Shown: positions 1 to 12,494 of the stretch, piece by piece
Layout: the number at the start of each line of letters is the position of its first letter
Position numbering within the stretch: the stretch's first letter is position 1
Assembly: GCA_036925085.1 (NCBI GenBank)
Contig: JAUPFP010000021.1
Span: 1,948,027-2,012,026 of the forward strand
Direction of reading: 5' to 3'
Length of the DNA: 64,000 nucleotides
From: Brachycybe producta
Taxonomy: Eukaryota > Arthropoda > Diplopoda > Playtdesmida > Andrognathidae
Notes under the pieces: model-generated
Database searches by the model: none
Told to the model about the DNA's origin: nothing
What the model saw: only the letters and a program-made list of their open reading frames with translations
Position numbers and translations under genes: made by a program

Positions 1-176
1 GTAATAATAAATGATGATTGTTGTGAATATTAATGGTATATTTATAATAATTCATAAGTCCCCCTCCTTTTTTTTTAGCTAAATTCTAAATCCATAATTC
101 TAAATGAAAATTGCATATGAATTATTATCAAACGTCATCAACCCTGTTTTTTTTTGTGTGTTTTATTTCTTTAAAG

Positions 177-3100
177 GTATTTCTTGATAACCTCTTTCAA
201 CTATTTGATGTCAATGAAAATGGCCAGTTGGATCAGGACGAGTTTCTTGATTATTTTTACAAACGACTGAAGTAAGTTTCTTGCAGTATTTTACATAATT
301 ATTATAATGAATTCAAAAGTAATAACAATTGTTTGTGTGATAACCGAATAAATAAAATGTCTTTGGCGTCCAACATTTGCAGGAACTGAAAATGATGTTT
401 TATCAATTTTAAACAGGTTTTCTACTGCCTTAAAAATGCAAGTTAAAAACTGGTTTAACATTACCATAATACAGTATATTAGGCTCAAATTCAAGAAACA
501 AACTTCGCATTTGAATATCATCGTCTTGAACCCTCAGAACAGGGTTCCAAGAAAGTTACAAAAAAAACTTTTATTGAGTGCCAGTTTCCTGTTTTAGAAC
601 TGAGGGCCTTAACAAGGGTATGCAGGGCCCTGGTCCCCTTTCTCAGTGCTTTTTTTTGACAGATACATAACATCACAAACAATATAAAAATTTGAATTGT
701 TTTGTCATTGTTATGTCATTTCAATTTGAAATTTGTAACTTTTATTAAGTGTATAATAATTATAGTTATACTAGTGGGGTAACCCGTCATAAATGACGGG
801 AGCAAAATTCACAGGCAATTGTGCACAGCATTAGAATTTCTTTTACTCCGCCTTTTTATGACGTCAGACCAAGTAACAAACCAATTAGAAATTGATGACG
901 TTCATAAAAGGGCAGAGGAAATGAAATTCTAATGCTGGGCACAATTGCCCACGATAAACTGTAGTTTAATTTTGCTACTATTATCCCCGCCCCTTTTCAT
1001 ATTTGAAAGAGAAAATGATCTTTTTCATTTTTTCTGGTGTGCGCATGCGCGTCGTTTTTTTTCCCTTTTTTTACTTCTTTCATTTCAATTTCAGTCACCC
1101 CTCCCACTTTTCCTCCCTTCACGTTTCTCTCTCCCCCCTTCTACACTTTCCAACCTTGTCCCCTCTCCAATTTAATATCATGGGGTTCTTGGATGGGAAG
1201 GATGCAACATATAGTTGACCTTGAGAAAAAAAGCAGTTTATTTATTCAAATTTATATAAATTCCGATGTTACACACACACAGACCTGGGATATTATATAT
1301 ATAATTATAATTAATAATATTAATTATAATAGATATTTAATAATTTATAATACAATAAATATTTGATAATTTATAATATAATAATTTAATAAATACTTAG
1401 TAATTTATGTGGTACAAGAAATAGTTTAGAAAATTAATCTTAAATGTTGCAGTACATTACAAATACATTTTACAGTATTTTTACAGTATTTTGTAAATTA
1501 CATATTTTTATTGAAAAATTTTATGTGTCGATTGGAGCCCCACCTGGAGGGCCAGTAAAATTCACTATATTTACGGCCCTGGTTCAAGTTAAAATTCAAC
1601 TATGAAGTTTATTTCTTGAATTTATACCTTTAGTTTCTGACATATTATGGTTAAGGTGTGTACTGCATATATTAATGTATTAAGTACCACCAACATTGTG
1701 GTCGTTTATGGTATTTATCTAAAAAAAAAATTTCAGGTGTTTACTTATTTTGACGGGAAATGTTTGGTTAGAAAACTGTGTGCTTCATTAACCCACTGAC
1801 CCCAAACCGAAATTTGATGTTTTCTGAAAAAAAAAATGTAAAAACCCAACTAAATCCAACTTAAATTTATATTCGAAAATTTGCATTTCTTTAAAGTTTA
1901 AAGAAAAAAGCAAATAATAAATGTCTCAAAAAACTTGTCATAATAATATTATAATAAATAAGGTCTCCTCGGTATTTTTATTAGTTGTTTTACAAATTGA
2001 AACTGCAATTCATTTTAAATGAATTGTACAAATAAAAATGAGGACAAATTATTTTTTTAGATCTTAAAGTGTAGTGAAAATAAATTAGTGATTTTTGTGT
2101 TTAAGATACTTTAGGAACAGCTGATTTTCATAATTCTCTATTATTCTGTCTTCCAAAAGAGCAAAATGAATGGAAACTAGAAAGTGTTTTAGAAACTAGA
2201 AGGGTGGCTCAATCGCTTAATTAATACCTTATCTACACCTAGAAAATTAAATGTATTTAAATATTCTACAGATCCCTGTTAAGGACAAAGACATAATATG
2301 CCGAATTTAATTTATTCAGTTAATTTCTCAATATAATTGAGAAATAATATTTAACTATATTAAATATATCTATTTCAATACAATGGGTTAGTTTAAGAAA
2401 ATATTAAGATTTATTATTTCAATTTGTTCAGATATTAAGTTAATTTTATCATATACATATTCTTAATTGAACTTTATATAATTTAACGAAACATATTTAA
2501 TTTGAATGTATTTAGCTAAAGTATTTGAATATTTTTACGTTGATAACTTTCAAAATGAGCTTTTTATATAAATTTAAAACTGACCCAAATTTAAGTAGAC
2601 GATATTTTGTTATTTCTTTTTAGGATCTATGAAAAGTCTATTTTTAAAAGAATCAACATGAAAATACCCTTCTAGTTTCTAAAACACTTGGTAGTTTTTC
2701 CTTAATATTGTTATTTTGAAAGACAGAATAATCACGAGTTCGAAAATCAGCTGTTCATAAAACATCTTAATTTGATTTCTTAACGTGTTAAGTTTAAATG
2801 ACACTCACGACAGCTTATACCTTGTACACACACACATCATGCGTTAAATGAATTCAAATTAACTGTGTTTAGGGTGAATTATACGGAATCCAGTTAAGGA
2901 CAAGAACCAAATAAAAAATTGACTTTATTATTAATATTTTAAATTGAAATACTAAATCAATATTTTAATGTCAATAGTTTATATATTTAAGTATTAACTC
3001 AATATTTTTCAGATTAATTAATTGAATAAATTGACTTCGACAACATATTGTTGGTTTGCCCTTCACAGAAGGCTCTGTAGAACACTTTTATTTAAATGCA

Positions 3101-6100
3101 TTTAAATTATCAGCTGTGTGTACTAGGTATTAGACTGCATGATTACGAATTAATTTCTAATTGACATTTCATTTTTAACAATGACCATATCAAGGGACCG
3201 ATTTTTGGTTGTGTTCGGTTATTTATTTTTTCGTGACATTTTTATTTTTTTGAATGGATGTCGCACAAAGTTTTTTTTTTTAAGTTTTCTTGCAAAAAAA
3301 AAACTTCTTTTAGGGGGGGGGGGTATTTGAGATGGGACAACAACACAACAGGTGGTTGGGCAATTCAGATAGTCGTGTTTCTTAAGAAAAAGCCCCTACA
3401 CACACAAGACTTTCCCTTCTTAGAAACAACTTGAGTTGGCAATTGGCAATTTGGCAGGTTACTTATTTTAAAAATTATTTTAGTAATAAGTGACATGAAA
3501 ACATAGAACAGGTCTTTTGGTTTGACCCATTTTTAAACTTTCACAAATCTATTGAAATAAAGACGAAAAAGTGGGCTAAAATAAGAGTTAAAAATGTAAT
3601 TTTTGAGGGATTCCCTCTGAGCTATATCTACAGTATATACAGTATATATTTGTAATACATTTATGTTAGAAACTTGACCAGTCTAGACTGTTTTGCATAT
3701 TATTTTAGTTGAAAGTTTTTATTTTATGTGTCCCATTTGAAAGTGTAATGTTTAATGAAGATTAGTTTTACTTTTGCGGGGTTTTTTTATTAAAAAAAAA
3801 TCAAATTTAAAGTCGAACACATTTAATTTGTCTGTAGCAGTTGTAAGTAGTAACCTCATTTATTTAATTTATCTGAACACAACATTAATTGACCTAATAA
3901 CTACATAAAAAAATTATATAACATATATTATACTTTTAATTACATGTCGCGATATAAATCTAATATGTAATAATAATTGTTTATTTGCAAGAATTCATGT
4001 AGCAAATAAATTAATTACTTTCAAGAACGCCTATGTTTTGTTTTCATTTAGTGAGTGTTAATTGATGACGATGATGATGATGATGGTATGTATACATTTG
4101 AAAATTACTCGATTACGACATATTCTAAGATGGTGGCTCATTGATTTGAGTTGATTATTATTTTATTCCTTTCAAAAAATATTAAGAATAAATTTTGTGT
4201 TACAGAACAACTATCAAAATATGTTAATCATCGTCATCATCATCATAATTATGTTAATATGAATTATAAATTATAACATGTAATGCAACATTTATTTAAT
4301 CTACCAAAAGTTAAGACTTTACTTTCAAAAGTTAAGACTTTATTTTCAAAAGTAGTCAACGTTAAGAAATGTTAAAAATTTTGTTAGAAACTAGAAATAG
4401 TAGATGAAAATACTAAAAGTAATTTCATTATGATATAAATTTATATTATGGTAATTTAAAATTTGAATTTTTCAAGATAAATTGAAAGTGTTTTAGAAAC
4501 TAGAACGGGTACTTGAATCACTTAATAATATTTTCATGTTTATGTAATTTATAATAAACTTTCTAGATGCAAAAATTAAAAATATCGATTTTTGAAACCC
4601 GTAAAGTGGTAGAACTACCCTTCTAGTTTCTAAAACATGTTTACGTTTCTCTGAATTTTGCTCGTAAAACCACACCATATTGCATATTTGTATAAATTAG
4701 CATAATATTTTAATTTCTAACAAACTGTGCATTTTTTTTTAAAGTTGTTTCTAAACAAGTTTCCGTGTTAGAAAATTTATTTGTAAACCAGCCCCTTTTA
4801 AACTAAACGTTTTCTGTCTTTATTTTGAGAATAAAACTTGAAAGGTAATTTGCCCTAAATATATATTAAAAATACAACAACAAAAACTCACTAAATGAAA
4901 TGTAGTTTAAGATATTTCGTGATATTATTTTTCCTTATATAAACTGATTACAAATAATAAATCTAGATTAATAATTTGTATTTGTTTTTTTGTCAGAGAT
5001 GACCGCGGTCAGCAATTTTGTGAGGTCATCGAAACTGCGACTTTTGCAATTGCCCCAGAAGAACCACTTCGATCGGAAACATTTTCGAGAATATTTTCCA
5101 CGAAAGGGGTAAGAAGAAGAGGAAAAAAATAATTATATATATATTTTAAAGTGTCTAAAAAAAAAGTTGATTTTTACGTGACCAACATGAAATATTTGTT
5201 TATTTGTTTATTATTATTTTTTTCTAGTTGCTCGACAAATTATTCAGGTTAATGGATAAAAACGGAGATAACTTTGTGACAATCAATGAAGCGGTGGACC
5301 TTATTGCAAAATTAACGATGGCTCAGTAAGTTATCCAAATAAAATTAATAATCAATATTTTAAAATGTTTTAATTTAATTATAAATATATAATTTTTTAT
5401 TAGGTCTCATACTTCGCTGACGAAAGAAAACCTGGAATATTTGTCGAAAGTGTTTGCAGAAAATTGTAACGAAAATAACGAAATTACTTTGGACCGATTT
5501 CGTAAAATTATTCATTCGAAAAATGTTAGCTTAATTTTAATTTTATTTAAATTTCTTTTTTTAAAAAAAAAAAAACTTAAGTCACTCAGGTTAGTCTGCC
5601 TTTCAAGTGAATAAATAAGAGAAATTTAAAGTATCTTAAAAACTAGAAGAGTAGCTCAATCACTTGAATGTATTTTTATGTTGATATCGTTCACAATAAG
5701 CTTTTTATGACAATTTGATGATATTTTTAAAAATTTTGTCTTTAAAAAGTTTATTTTGAAAAATGTCAACGTGAAATTGCCCTTAAGTGATTGAACAGCC
5801 CTTCTAGCTTCCAACACACTATCTAGTTTCTCTTAATTATTTTTGCTCTTCTGAAAGATAGAATAATCTAAGTTTGAAAATCAGTTGTTCATAAAACATA
5901 TCTTAAATTTTGAAATGAAGTACAGAAAATTAAAATTATTTCTCTTTAATGTTATTTTCAAAGGTTTTCTTCACCGACCGCGTTTTCAGCATCTTTGATC
6001 GTGACGGATCGGGAACGGTTTCGATGCAAGAATTTCTGGATGCTGTTAGCAAATTTTCTGGTCAAAGCATGGAGCATAAAATAAAGTTTCTCTTCGACAT

Positions 6101-9100
6101 TTACGACCAAGATGGTGAAGAAATATTCTGAAAAAAAAAGCAATATTTCAAAAAAAAAAAAAAAGTTAATTACAACAAAATAAATTTTATTATTTTTTCG
6201 ATAAAAAGGTGATGGTCTGGTTCAGATGGAAGAACTTAGACACGTGATGAAGGCTTGCATGGATGAGAATGGAATGAAATTCAGTGAAGAACAGTTGGAC
6301 GATTTGACGACAGCCTTATTCGAAGATGCCGATCCGGAAGACACCGGTGCCATCACGGTGGACTCTTTAAAGTCACAGATGGAAAAACACGATGGTATTC
6401 TCGAGAATCTTTCGAACAGGTGATTTTTAGTTTTAAAAAAAAAAAATGCTACACACTTGTTGGAGATTTTTTTTTTTTGGTAAAGCTAAGTTGTTCTTAA
6501 TTTTGCAGTATCGAGAAATGGTTGGTGCCTCCGAAACCTGTTGAGAAAACATTCTTTCAGAAAGTGATCGAAATGAAACCACATCAACTTAGCTGGAGTT
6601 ACCTGAAAAACAATTATGCCTATCTTCTTTTTCTTTTCCTTTTTGCTGCCTTTAACGTGGCTTTGTTTACATCTCGTATGTGGCAGTATCGTGATTCCAA
6701 CATCTACGTTCAGTTGGCTCGTGGTTGTGGTGAGAAGAACCGTTCTGTCCTTGTAATAATCTTAATGTGTATCAAATATCACTTTAGTATCTTATTTGGA
6801 CATAGTGACAAAAAAATAAGTAGATCTGGAAAATGCTTTTTTAAGCAACTTTCAAAATAACCAGTGTTGGAATAAATTACTTTTCAAAGTAATTAATTAA
6901 CATACGTGAGAAAACTAACTGCAATTACTAGATTTTAATAGAAGATAATTAAAATTATTTATTTTTCCAAAGTATTTGAATTATTTTTCAATTACAAATC
7001 AGTTGACTGATAAAGAGTGTGACATCATAAAACAATAAGTTATTATTTACAAATACAAATAATTAACAAATACAAATAATTGCAATTACAAAAAAATTAC
7101 AATTATAAATAATTAAAAATACAATTACAAATATTTACAATTACAGCTGATTACAAAACAGAATGCAGAAAGTCACGTTCAAAGCCGGCACATCAACGTG
7201 TTTGACAGTAATCAGAAATAGTTAACGCAAGTTCCGAGTAGTTTAAGAAGAAAATAATTAAAAATTACAATATTACAATTTTATAGTTTCAAGTAACTCT
7301 GTAATTTTTTTGAAGTTACTTAAAAAAAAAAGTGTTCTACTTGTTTTTTTGTTTAATATTATGTCCAAAATTTAACTGATTTTCTTAACAGTTCGTTTTG
7401 TTGTTGCTGTTCGTTTTTAAAGGGCAATGTCTGAACTTCACTTGTATGTTCATATTGGTCCTGATGTTGAGAAAGTGCATCACATGGTTGAGAACTCACG
7501 GTGTCAGCAAGGTTCTACCACTGGACGAACACATTTATCTTCATAAACTCACCGGATGGCTCATCTTCATGTACAGTGCCGTGCACACCGTGATGCACAT
7601 TGCAAATCTTGCCGTAATAGCCGAAAGTAAAAAGGAAGACGTCGGAGAATTTATCTTCGAATGGCTTTTCTCGACCAAAAGTGGGATCGGTTGGATTTAT
7701 GGGACGGCTTTTCCAACCGGAGTTGCTCTACTTGTTATCTTGATCATTATGTTCGTCTGCTCTCAACCTTGTGTTCGACAGAATGGAAAATTCGAAGTTT
7801 TCTACTGGACACATCGTCTCTACATAATTTTCTTCATCCTTTGTTTTGTACACGGCCCTCGTTTCTGGCAGTGGTTCTTGGTACCGGGAATCATTTTTAC
7901 GATCGAGCTTATCGTACGTTTTTATCAACGTCGTTCTGGACACGGCTCTACGAACATCGCGGAGGCCGTACTCTTGCCATCCAAGGTATCCGCCACGTCG
8001 GCTAACGGATTAACACACGAACGAGACCTAAAATTCATTTATTTTGTTTTAGGTGACTCATTTAGTAATCAAACGTCCTCCGAACTTTCATTTTCGACCT
8101 GGAGATTACGTATTTATTAAAATTCCAACCATCGCAAAATATGAATGGCATCCGTTTACTGTCAGCAGTGCTCCCGAACAAGAAGGTTTCTTCATTTATA
8201 TGTTCTTATTGAAATTAAGAAAAAGTTTTTCTTTGGATTCCATGATTACAGAAGTGTTTTATTTTAAACTAGATGTCATATGGCTGCACATTCGTGGAGT
8301 CGGCGAATGGACAAACCAACTTTTTACTCATTTCGACAAACAATTGAAGAGAATTGCCGAAGCTCAATTAGCAGCCGCTAACGAAGCGGCACCACCGGAA
8401 CCGATCACCAAACGACGGTATCGTATATATTTTAACCAATCTTAAATATATAGAATCGTAAATAAAATGCGATTCGTTATAGGAGCATATTTAGCCGCGG
8501 AAGTCGATTTCTACGTAGCAGTGCTCGTTTCGCTCTAGGGTCCAACGGTGACGCTCGTCTTGTAAGTGGAACGGACGGTGTCGACAACATGGCTTATCTG
8601 AATACCGATAACGAACTGATAGACTCTAAAGGAAAAAAAGGTGGAAACATCTCAATGACGGGAGACGGCGAAAATATGGTTAAGCCCCTAACAAAACAAA
8701 GCGGACGGCAACGGATCGGTTCGACAAAATCGTTGCCGATTTTAGATGCTCCGACAATGCGACGAAGCTTCAACGTCAAACCGTTAGTTCAAATAACTGA
8801 CGCTCGTCATCTGCTATACGATACTTATTTATTTTTTGGTCATTTCTTTGATTTTATAGGCACAAGGGCCTTTCTCGTTCTTCGTCACATCAAATAGGAT
8901 CGCTGAAAGAAAAACAGTTAGCCGAAGCGAGCACGAATTTCTCTACCACGTCCAACGTTCGAATGCGTTCCAAGGGACAGAGTTTCCGTCACATGCGTCG
9001 AAAACCTCGAGTTATTCCGATGTCAAACACTCTTTCGGCAACGGTTATCGAAGAAGAGGAAGAAACACAAGAGGAAGAAGATGTGGTCGCACCCTCCGAA

Positions 9101-10575
9101 GTGCCTCAAACATTAAATTCGTTAACTGTGGAAGGAGAAACGGCAGCTGTTGAAAAATCTTCACCTGTAACGAACAACAAATCGGCACATAACGAACCAA
9201 CGAAAGTGGTCGTCGAATCGGAAGATACCACAATGACTTCGATCACAATTGAAGTGCCGCAACCAGTCGTTGCGGTGGTTCAGCGTAACTCTTTCACTCC
9301 ACTTCGTCTAGTGAGGTCTTGTGAGCCTTTTTGTGGAGAAAAGCCTCTGGAAGTAAGAGTCTTCTGTTTTTCGAAATTTTTTCAAAAAAAAAGTTGCTTC
9401 CAAACAAACTGAAAACTTCAATATTGGAATTGCATTTTTTAACAAAATTTTCTAAATATCTTTCAGGTGTTTATCGACGGTCCATATGGTGCACCTTCAA
9501 GTCACATATTTCGAGCGGAACATGCCGTACTGGTTGGTACAGGTATCGGAGTGACACCGTTTGCCAGTATTCTACAAAGTATAATGAGAAGGTACTGGGA
9601 AGCACGGCAGACGTGTCCGAAATGCAGCCATAATTTTACTAGTGAGGTTCCCAGTAGTTATCTAAATCTGAAAAAGGTTTGTCTCATCATCTCTTGAGAT
9701 TATTGCATTAAAACATGGGAATAATTTCATTTTTAATGTTGTGAATTAAAAAAAAGGTGGATTTCTTCTGGATCAATCGAGATCAGAAATCTTTCGAGTG
9801 GTTCGTTAACCTTTTAACCGAATTAGAGATAGAGCAAGCCGAACAGGGGGGAGTCATGGAACGGTTCCTCGACATGCACATGTACATAACTTCGGCACTT
9901 CAGAAGACGGACATGAAAGCTGTTGGACTTCACATGGCCCTTGATTTATTGCATGAAAAGGAGAAGAGAGACCTTATTACTGGCCTCAAAACGAGGACTC
10001 AGGCCGGTAGACCCAATTGGAACAAGGTGTTTATTTTGAAAATTACTCCCCTTTTTTTTGCATTGTTTTATTTAAGGTTGTATGTATCTCGAACTTTCTG
10101 ATTATTATGTATTTCATTTGTAAAATGAAGAGAAACTTAAATATACTTTAGAAACTAGAATGTCAGCGCAATCACTTACGGATATTTTTATGTTGGCATA
10201 TTTCAAAATAAGCTTTTTATGTGAGTTTGAAAAATGATCCAACTTTAAGCAGGCAATATTTTTCTAAAAAGTTGATTTTGAAAAATATTCAAATAAAACA
10301 CTTTGAAGTGATTGAGCTGCTATCATTCTATTTTTTTTTAAAAAACACTTTCTAGTTTCTTTTAATTTTCCTCTTCTGAAAAAAAAAAATAGTTCGTAAA
10401 CCATTTTAATTAATAATAAATTTGTTTAATTTATATTTCTTAGGTCTTCCGTCAAATTGCTCAGCAAAAGAAAGGCAAAGTTACCGTGTTTTTCTGCGGC
10501 CAACCTTTACTCGCTCGTACTCTCAAATTGAAATGCGACGAGTTTGGATTTTCTTTTAAAAAGGAAGTTTTCTAA
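177..10575 (+). CDS. NOX5: NADPH oxidase 5 (NOX5), 5'-partial
   Basis: Calcium-activated membrane oxidase that passes electrons from NADPH through FAD and two haems to O2, making superoxide. Fifteen exons: 177-271, 4997-5108, 5228-5325, 5404-5524, 5964-6114, 6209-6419, 6509-6729, 7423-7985, 8053-8185, 8273-8417, 8483-8782, 8860-9352, 9467-9676, 9757-10026, 10444-10575; phases agree throughout and give 1084 residues in the window. EF-hand loops: DVNENGQLDQDE (exon 1), DKNGDNFVTINE (exon 3), a degenerate one in exon 4, DRDGSGTVSMQE (exon 5), DQDGDGLVQMEE (exons 5/6), and a last loop in exon 6 ending in Ser instead of Glu. The membrane domain is in exons 7-8, with candidate haem histidines in LHKLTG, HTVMH, YWTH and VHGP. 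FAD site HPFTVSS (exon 9); NADPH sites GTGIGVTP (exon 13) and FFCGQP (exon 15). It ends KKEVF-stop, like the family. The overall order matches NOX5, not NOX1-4 or DUOX (no peroxidase domain visible). Odd: extra N-terminal EF-hands and a large insert in exons 11-12. Confidence 0.95.
811..951. repeat. Family D foldback MITE, copy 1
   Basis: Begins acaggcaattgtgc and ends with the inverted counterpart gcacaattgccc; the next bases (attagaatttc / gaaattctaat) also pair, giving arms of roughly 35 bp. The centre carries the CRE-like palindrome TGACGTCA at 859-866. Related to the element at 22824-23028. No clear target-site duplication here. Confidence 0.6.
2105..2770. repeat. Family A foldback MITE, interrupted by family B-like sequence
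   Basis: The left arm (about 2105-2220) and right arm (about 2540-2770) of the TTAGAAACTAGAAGG family are separated by about 320 bp resembling family B (2221-2535). The right end reads cagctgttcataaaacatctta, one of the two typical termini. A nested insertion is the simplest explanation. Confidence 0.6.
2820..3140. repeat. Family B element
   Basis: Begins accttgtacacacacacat and ends near gtgtgtactaggtatta. Inside are ggaatccagttaaggacaag and a tract like gaaggctctgtagaac, both matching the element at 17315-17660 in the opposite orientation. AT-rich, about 320 bp, with inverted termini. Confidence 0.5.
4480..4660. repeat. Family A foldback MITE, short copy
   Basis: The arms gtgttttagaaactagaacggg and its inverted partner ending tctagtttctaaaacatg enclose about 110 bp. 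Lies in the first NOX5 intron of the window. Confidence 0.6.
5585..5905. repeat. Family A foldback MITE in a NOX5 intron
   Basis: Occupies most of the intron between the exons ending at 5524 and starting at 5964. Left arm aaactagaagagtagctc, right arm ending ttcataaaacatatctta. Confidence 0.6.
6861..7335. repeat. Possible hAT-type non-autonomous element
   Basis: Starts ccagtgttggaataaattac and ends near aagttacttaaaaaaaaaag, a terminal form often seen in hAT elements (CAGTGTTGG with alternating AAGTAA/TTACTT). The middle (7030-7145) is a run of attacaaat-type repeats. Lies in the NOX5 intron 6730-7422. Confidence 0.35.
10125..10415. repeat. Family A foldback MITE in the last NOX5 intron
   Basis: Left arm with ttagaaactagaatgtcagc; the right arm ends around ctttctagtttcttttaatttt. 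Both arms carry the shared block aaaataagctttttatg and its inverse. Confidence 0.6.
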
Positions 10576-11551
10576 AATATCGTATTTTTTTTAATGTGTG
10601 AGTTATTATATATGTTATGTGTGGTAATTTTACTTAAAAACATGCAGGTGAAAATTAAGTCAATTATATTATTGGCTTTTAATTGTCATGCCATTTTGCC
10701 TCCCGTTTTTTTAATAATGGAATTAGAAGCGTTTTAAATTTAGAAGAGCAATCAGTGCAATTTTTTCCCCCTCTGTAAATACATTTTATAATATTATATA
10801 CATTGCTACAATTATGAAATTTGAACGTGACGGACTTTTTAATGAACAAAAAAATGTTTTTATAGACTTATTTAACTAATTAATGAATATTTTTAATTCG
10901 AGGTGCGAAATATTTTCGTGTTTGTGTTTGTATGTGTTATTTTTTGATATTAAAATATGTGCCAAAAACAATAGATGGCAGGCAGTATTTTGTAAAATAT
11001 ATTTGTGTTTTTATATAATTTTTCTTGTATTTGGTTTCAATTTTCTTTTAATATTTTAATTGAAATTTAAATAATATTAGATATATAAAGTCAACGTAAA
11101 TAGATTTTTTTTTGAAGAAATAATTCAAACTTTGTTAGAAACTAGAATAGTAAAGGCATTAAGTATTTTCATTATCTTTCAAAATAAACATTTTTTGTAG
11201 TTTTTTTAAAAAAAATAATCAAATGTTATATTTTGTTTTACATCAATCTGATTTTTAAATTAAATTAAAAAGTTTATTTTTAAAGATATATCATCATGAT
11301 AATAATTTTTAAAAATCCGTCGACTAGTCTAGTTTTTAAAATTTTAAACAAAATTGCACTTCAATTTATGTAAATTATAATTATTGTCTTGAAAATAATG
11401 CATTTAATAGTATTACATTCATGTTGGCAGTGATTGCCTTTATTCAGGGGGGGGGATCATCATGTGCAACGAAATTAGATAAAGCGCTATAATTGTTTGT
11501 GATTTTTTACTGCAGTGCCGCCGTGCGTGCAGATTTTGAATCAAAGACAGC
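10576..11551. other. NOX5-POLE4 interval
   Basis: About 1 kb of AT-rich DNA between two genes on the same strand. It should contain the NOX5 3' UTR and the POLE4 promoter. A family A remnant lies at about 11130-11350. No open frame here resembles a gene, and no clear AATAAA was found for NOX5. Confidence 0.6.
11130..11350. repeat. Family A MITE remnant
   Basis: Left arm tttgttagaaactagaatag and a decayed right arm ending in ctagtctagtttttaaaatt. Strongly diverged. Confidence 0.45.
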
Positions 11552-12299
11552 ATGGCGGCCAATGTAAGTGGTGTTCTTGCGGCTGGTGGCGACGAAAATA
11601 ACATCGAAGATGATAAAATTACGGACAAAACGGAGAAAGTATCGCGTCTTCCTTTGACTAGAATTAAACACATAATGAAAATGGATCCGGACGTTACTTT
11701 AGCCAGCCAAGAAGCGGTTTTCTTGATATCGAAAGCGACGGTAAGTCACGTGATTACGTGTTTTGGCGGGAATTTGTCATCATTGACTTAAAAACATATT
11801 TTCGTCGTTTTTCAGGAGTTGTTCATTGAAATATTGTCGAAAGAATCGTATTCGTACACTTCTCAGGCCAAAAAGAAAACATTACAGAAGAAGGATGTTG
11901 GTAAGTTTCTGATTTAGAGTCTCTTTTGTTGAAAAACTGTGAGAGAGGACATGCGGAGATGCTGCTCTTAATGATATTTTGACGCACCAAACATGATTTT
12001 CAAAGATGAATGGGGGGTGACAAATATGGCGTTTTTTTCTCAGTATTTTAGTTGGTAATACGCCATATTTTGATAAAAATTTTCTCAGCCGTGTTTTGAT
12101 TCCAATAAGTGACGTCATGTCGCCTTTTTTTACGTTTTTTATTTAATTTTTGATTTATGCCGATTCGCTCGTTTTGTTTCGATTTTAGATTCTTCTGTAG
12201 ATGCAATCGATGCATTTGTCTTTCTAGAAGGTAATTAAATTGTTTATTATACAAGATAATTGAATTTTAATGAGATATTTTATAGGAACTCTTGAATAA
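11552..12299 (+). CDS. POLE4: DNA polymerase epsilon subunit 4
   Basis: Small histone-fold subunit that, with POLE3, binds DNA in the leading-strand polymerase epsilon and helps hand over histones at the fork. Exons 11552-11740, 11816-11900, 12189-12230 and 12286-12299 give 109 residues, close to the human length of 117. After a variable N-terminus the histone fold starts at about residue 40 (LPLTRIKHIMKMDPDVTLAS), continues across the first junction as KATELFIEIL, and ends FVFLEGTLE-stop, very like the vertebrate C-terminus. The start is the first ATG in the only matching frame, preceded by a short 5' UTR. Splice sites are all GT-AG. An AATAAA at 12295-12300 overlaps the TAA stop, so the 3' UTR may be very short. 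CHRAC1 is the nearest alternative, but the C-terminal motif is that of POLE4. Confidence 0.93.
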
Positions 12300-12300
12300 A
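12295..12300 (+). terminator. Poly(A) signal overlapping POLE4 stop
   Basis: AATAAA at 12295-12300 contains the TAA stop at 12297-12299. If used, cleavage would fall only 10-30 nt past the stop codon. Confidence 0.4.
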
Positions 12301-12494
12301 AATGACGTTGACTTCGGATTTTGCAAATATTCTATTTTGTGTAAGTTCAATTTGTCATAAAATCACCCATAAAATCCTCACGTTGAAAAACAATATAGGG
12401 TTCTAGGGTTCAGTAGACCCAAAATGGAACCAGATACGTTTAAACCTAATACTACAGTTCATGTTTATGATTTGGTGAAATGGGAGGCCAGGAA

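Larger units (their letters stand above)
272..4996 (+). other. Large first visible intron of NOX5, repeat-filled
   Basis: A 4.7-kb intron with no coding exon I can support. It holds a foldback element of family D (811-951), a pyrimidine-rich stretch (about 1050-1170), AT-rich simple repeats (about 1285-1400), family A copies interrupted by family B sequence (about 2105-3140), a family A copy at 4480-4660, and an inverted pair of GATGAT/ATCATC tracts at 4057-4252. Confidence 0.7.

Noticed and set aside
1041-1050. GCGCATGCGC, an NRF-1-type palindrome
   Set aside because: A single site deep in an intron, with no CpG-rich surroundings or transcription start; probably chance.
945-1366. Three overlapping open frames of 71-109 codons in an NOX5 intron
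   Set aside because: They come from a long pyrimidine-rich tract that gives only Phe/Leu/Ser/Pro in all frames; no start context, splice support or family.
7421-8120. Possible separate gene start at 7398 in the NOX5 region
   Set aside because: The acceptor at 7421-7422 joins RGCG to QCLNF exactly as in NOX5; the upstream ATG frame is intronic.
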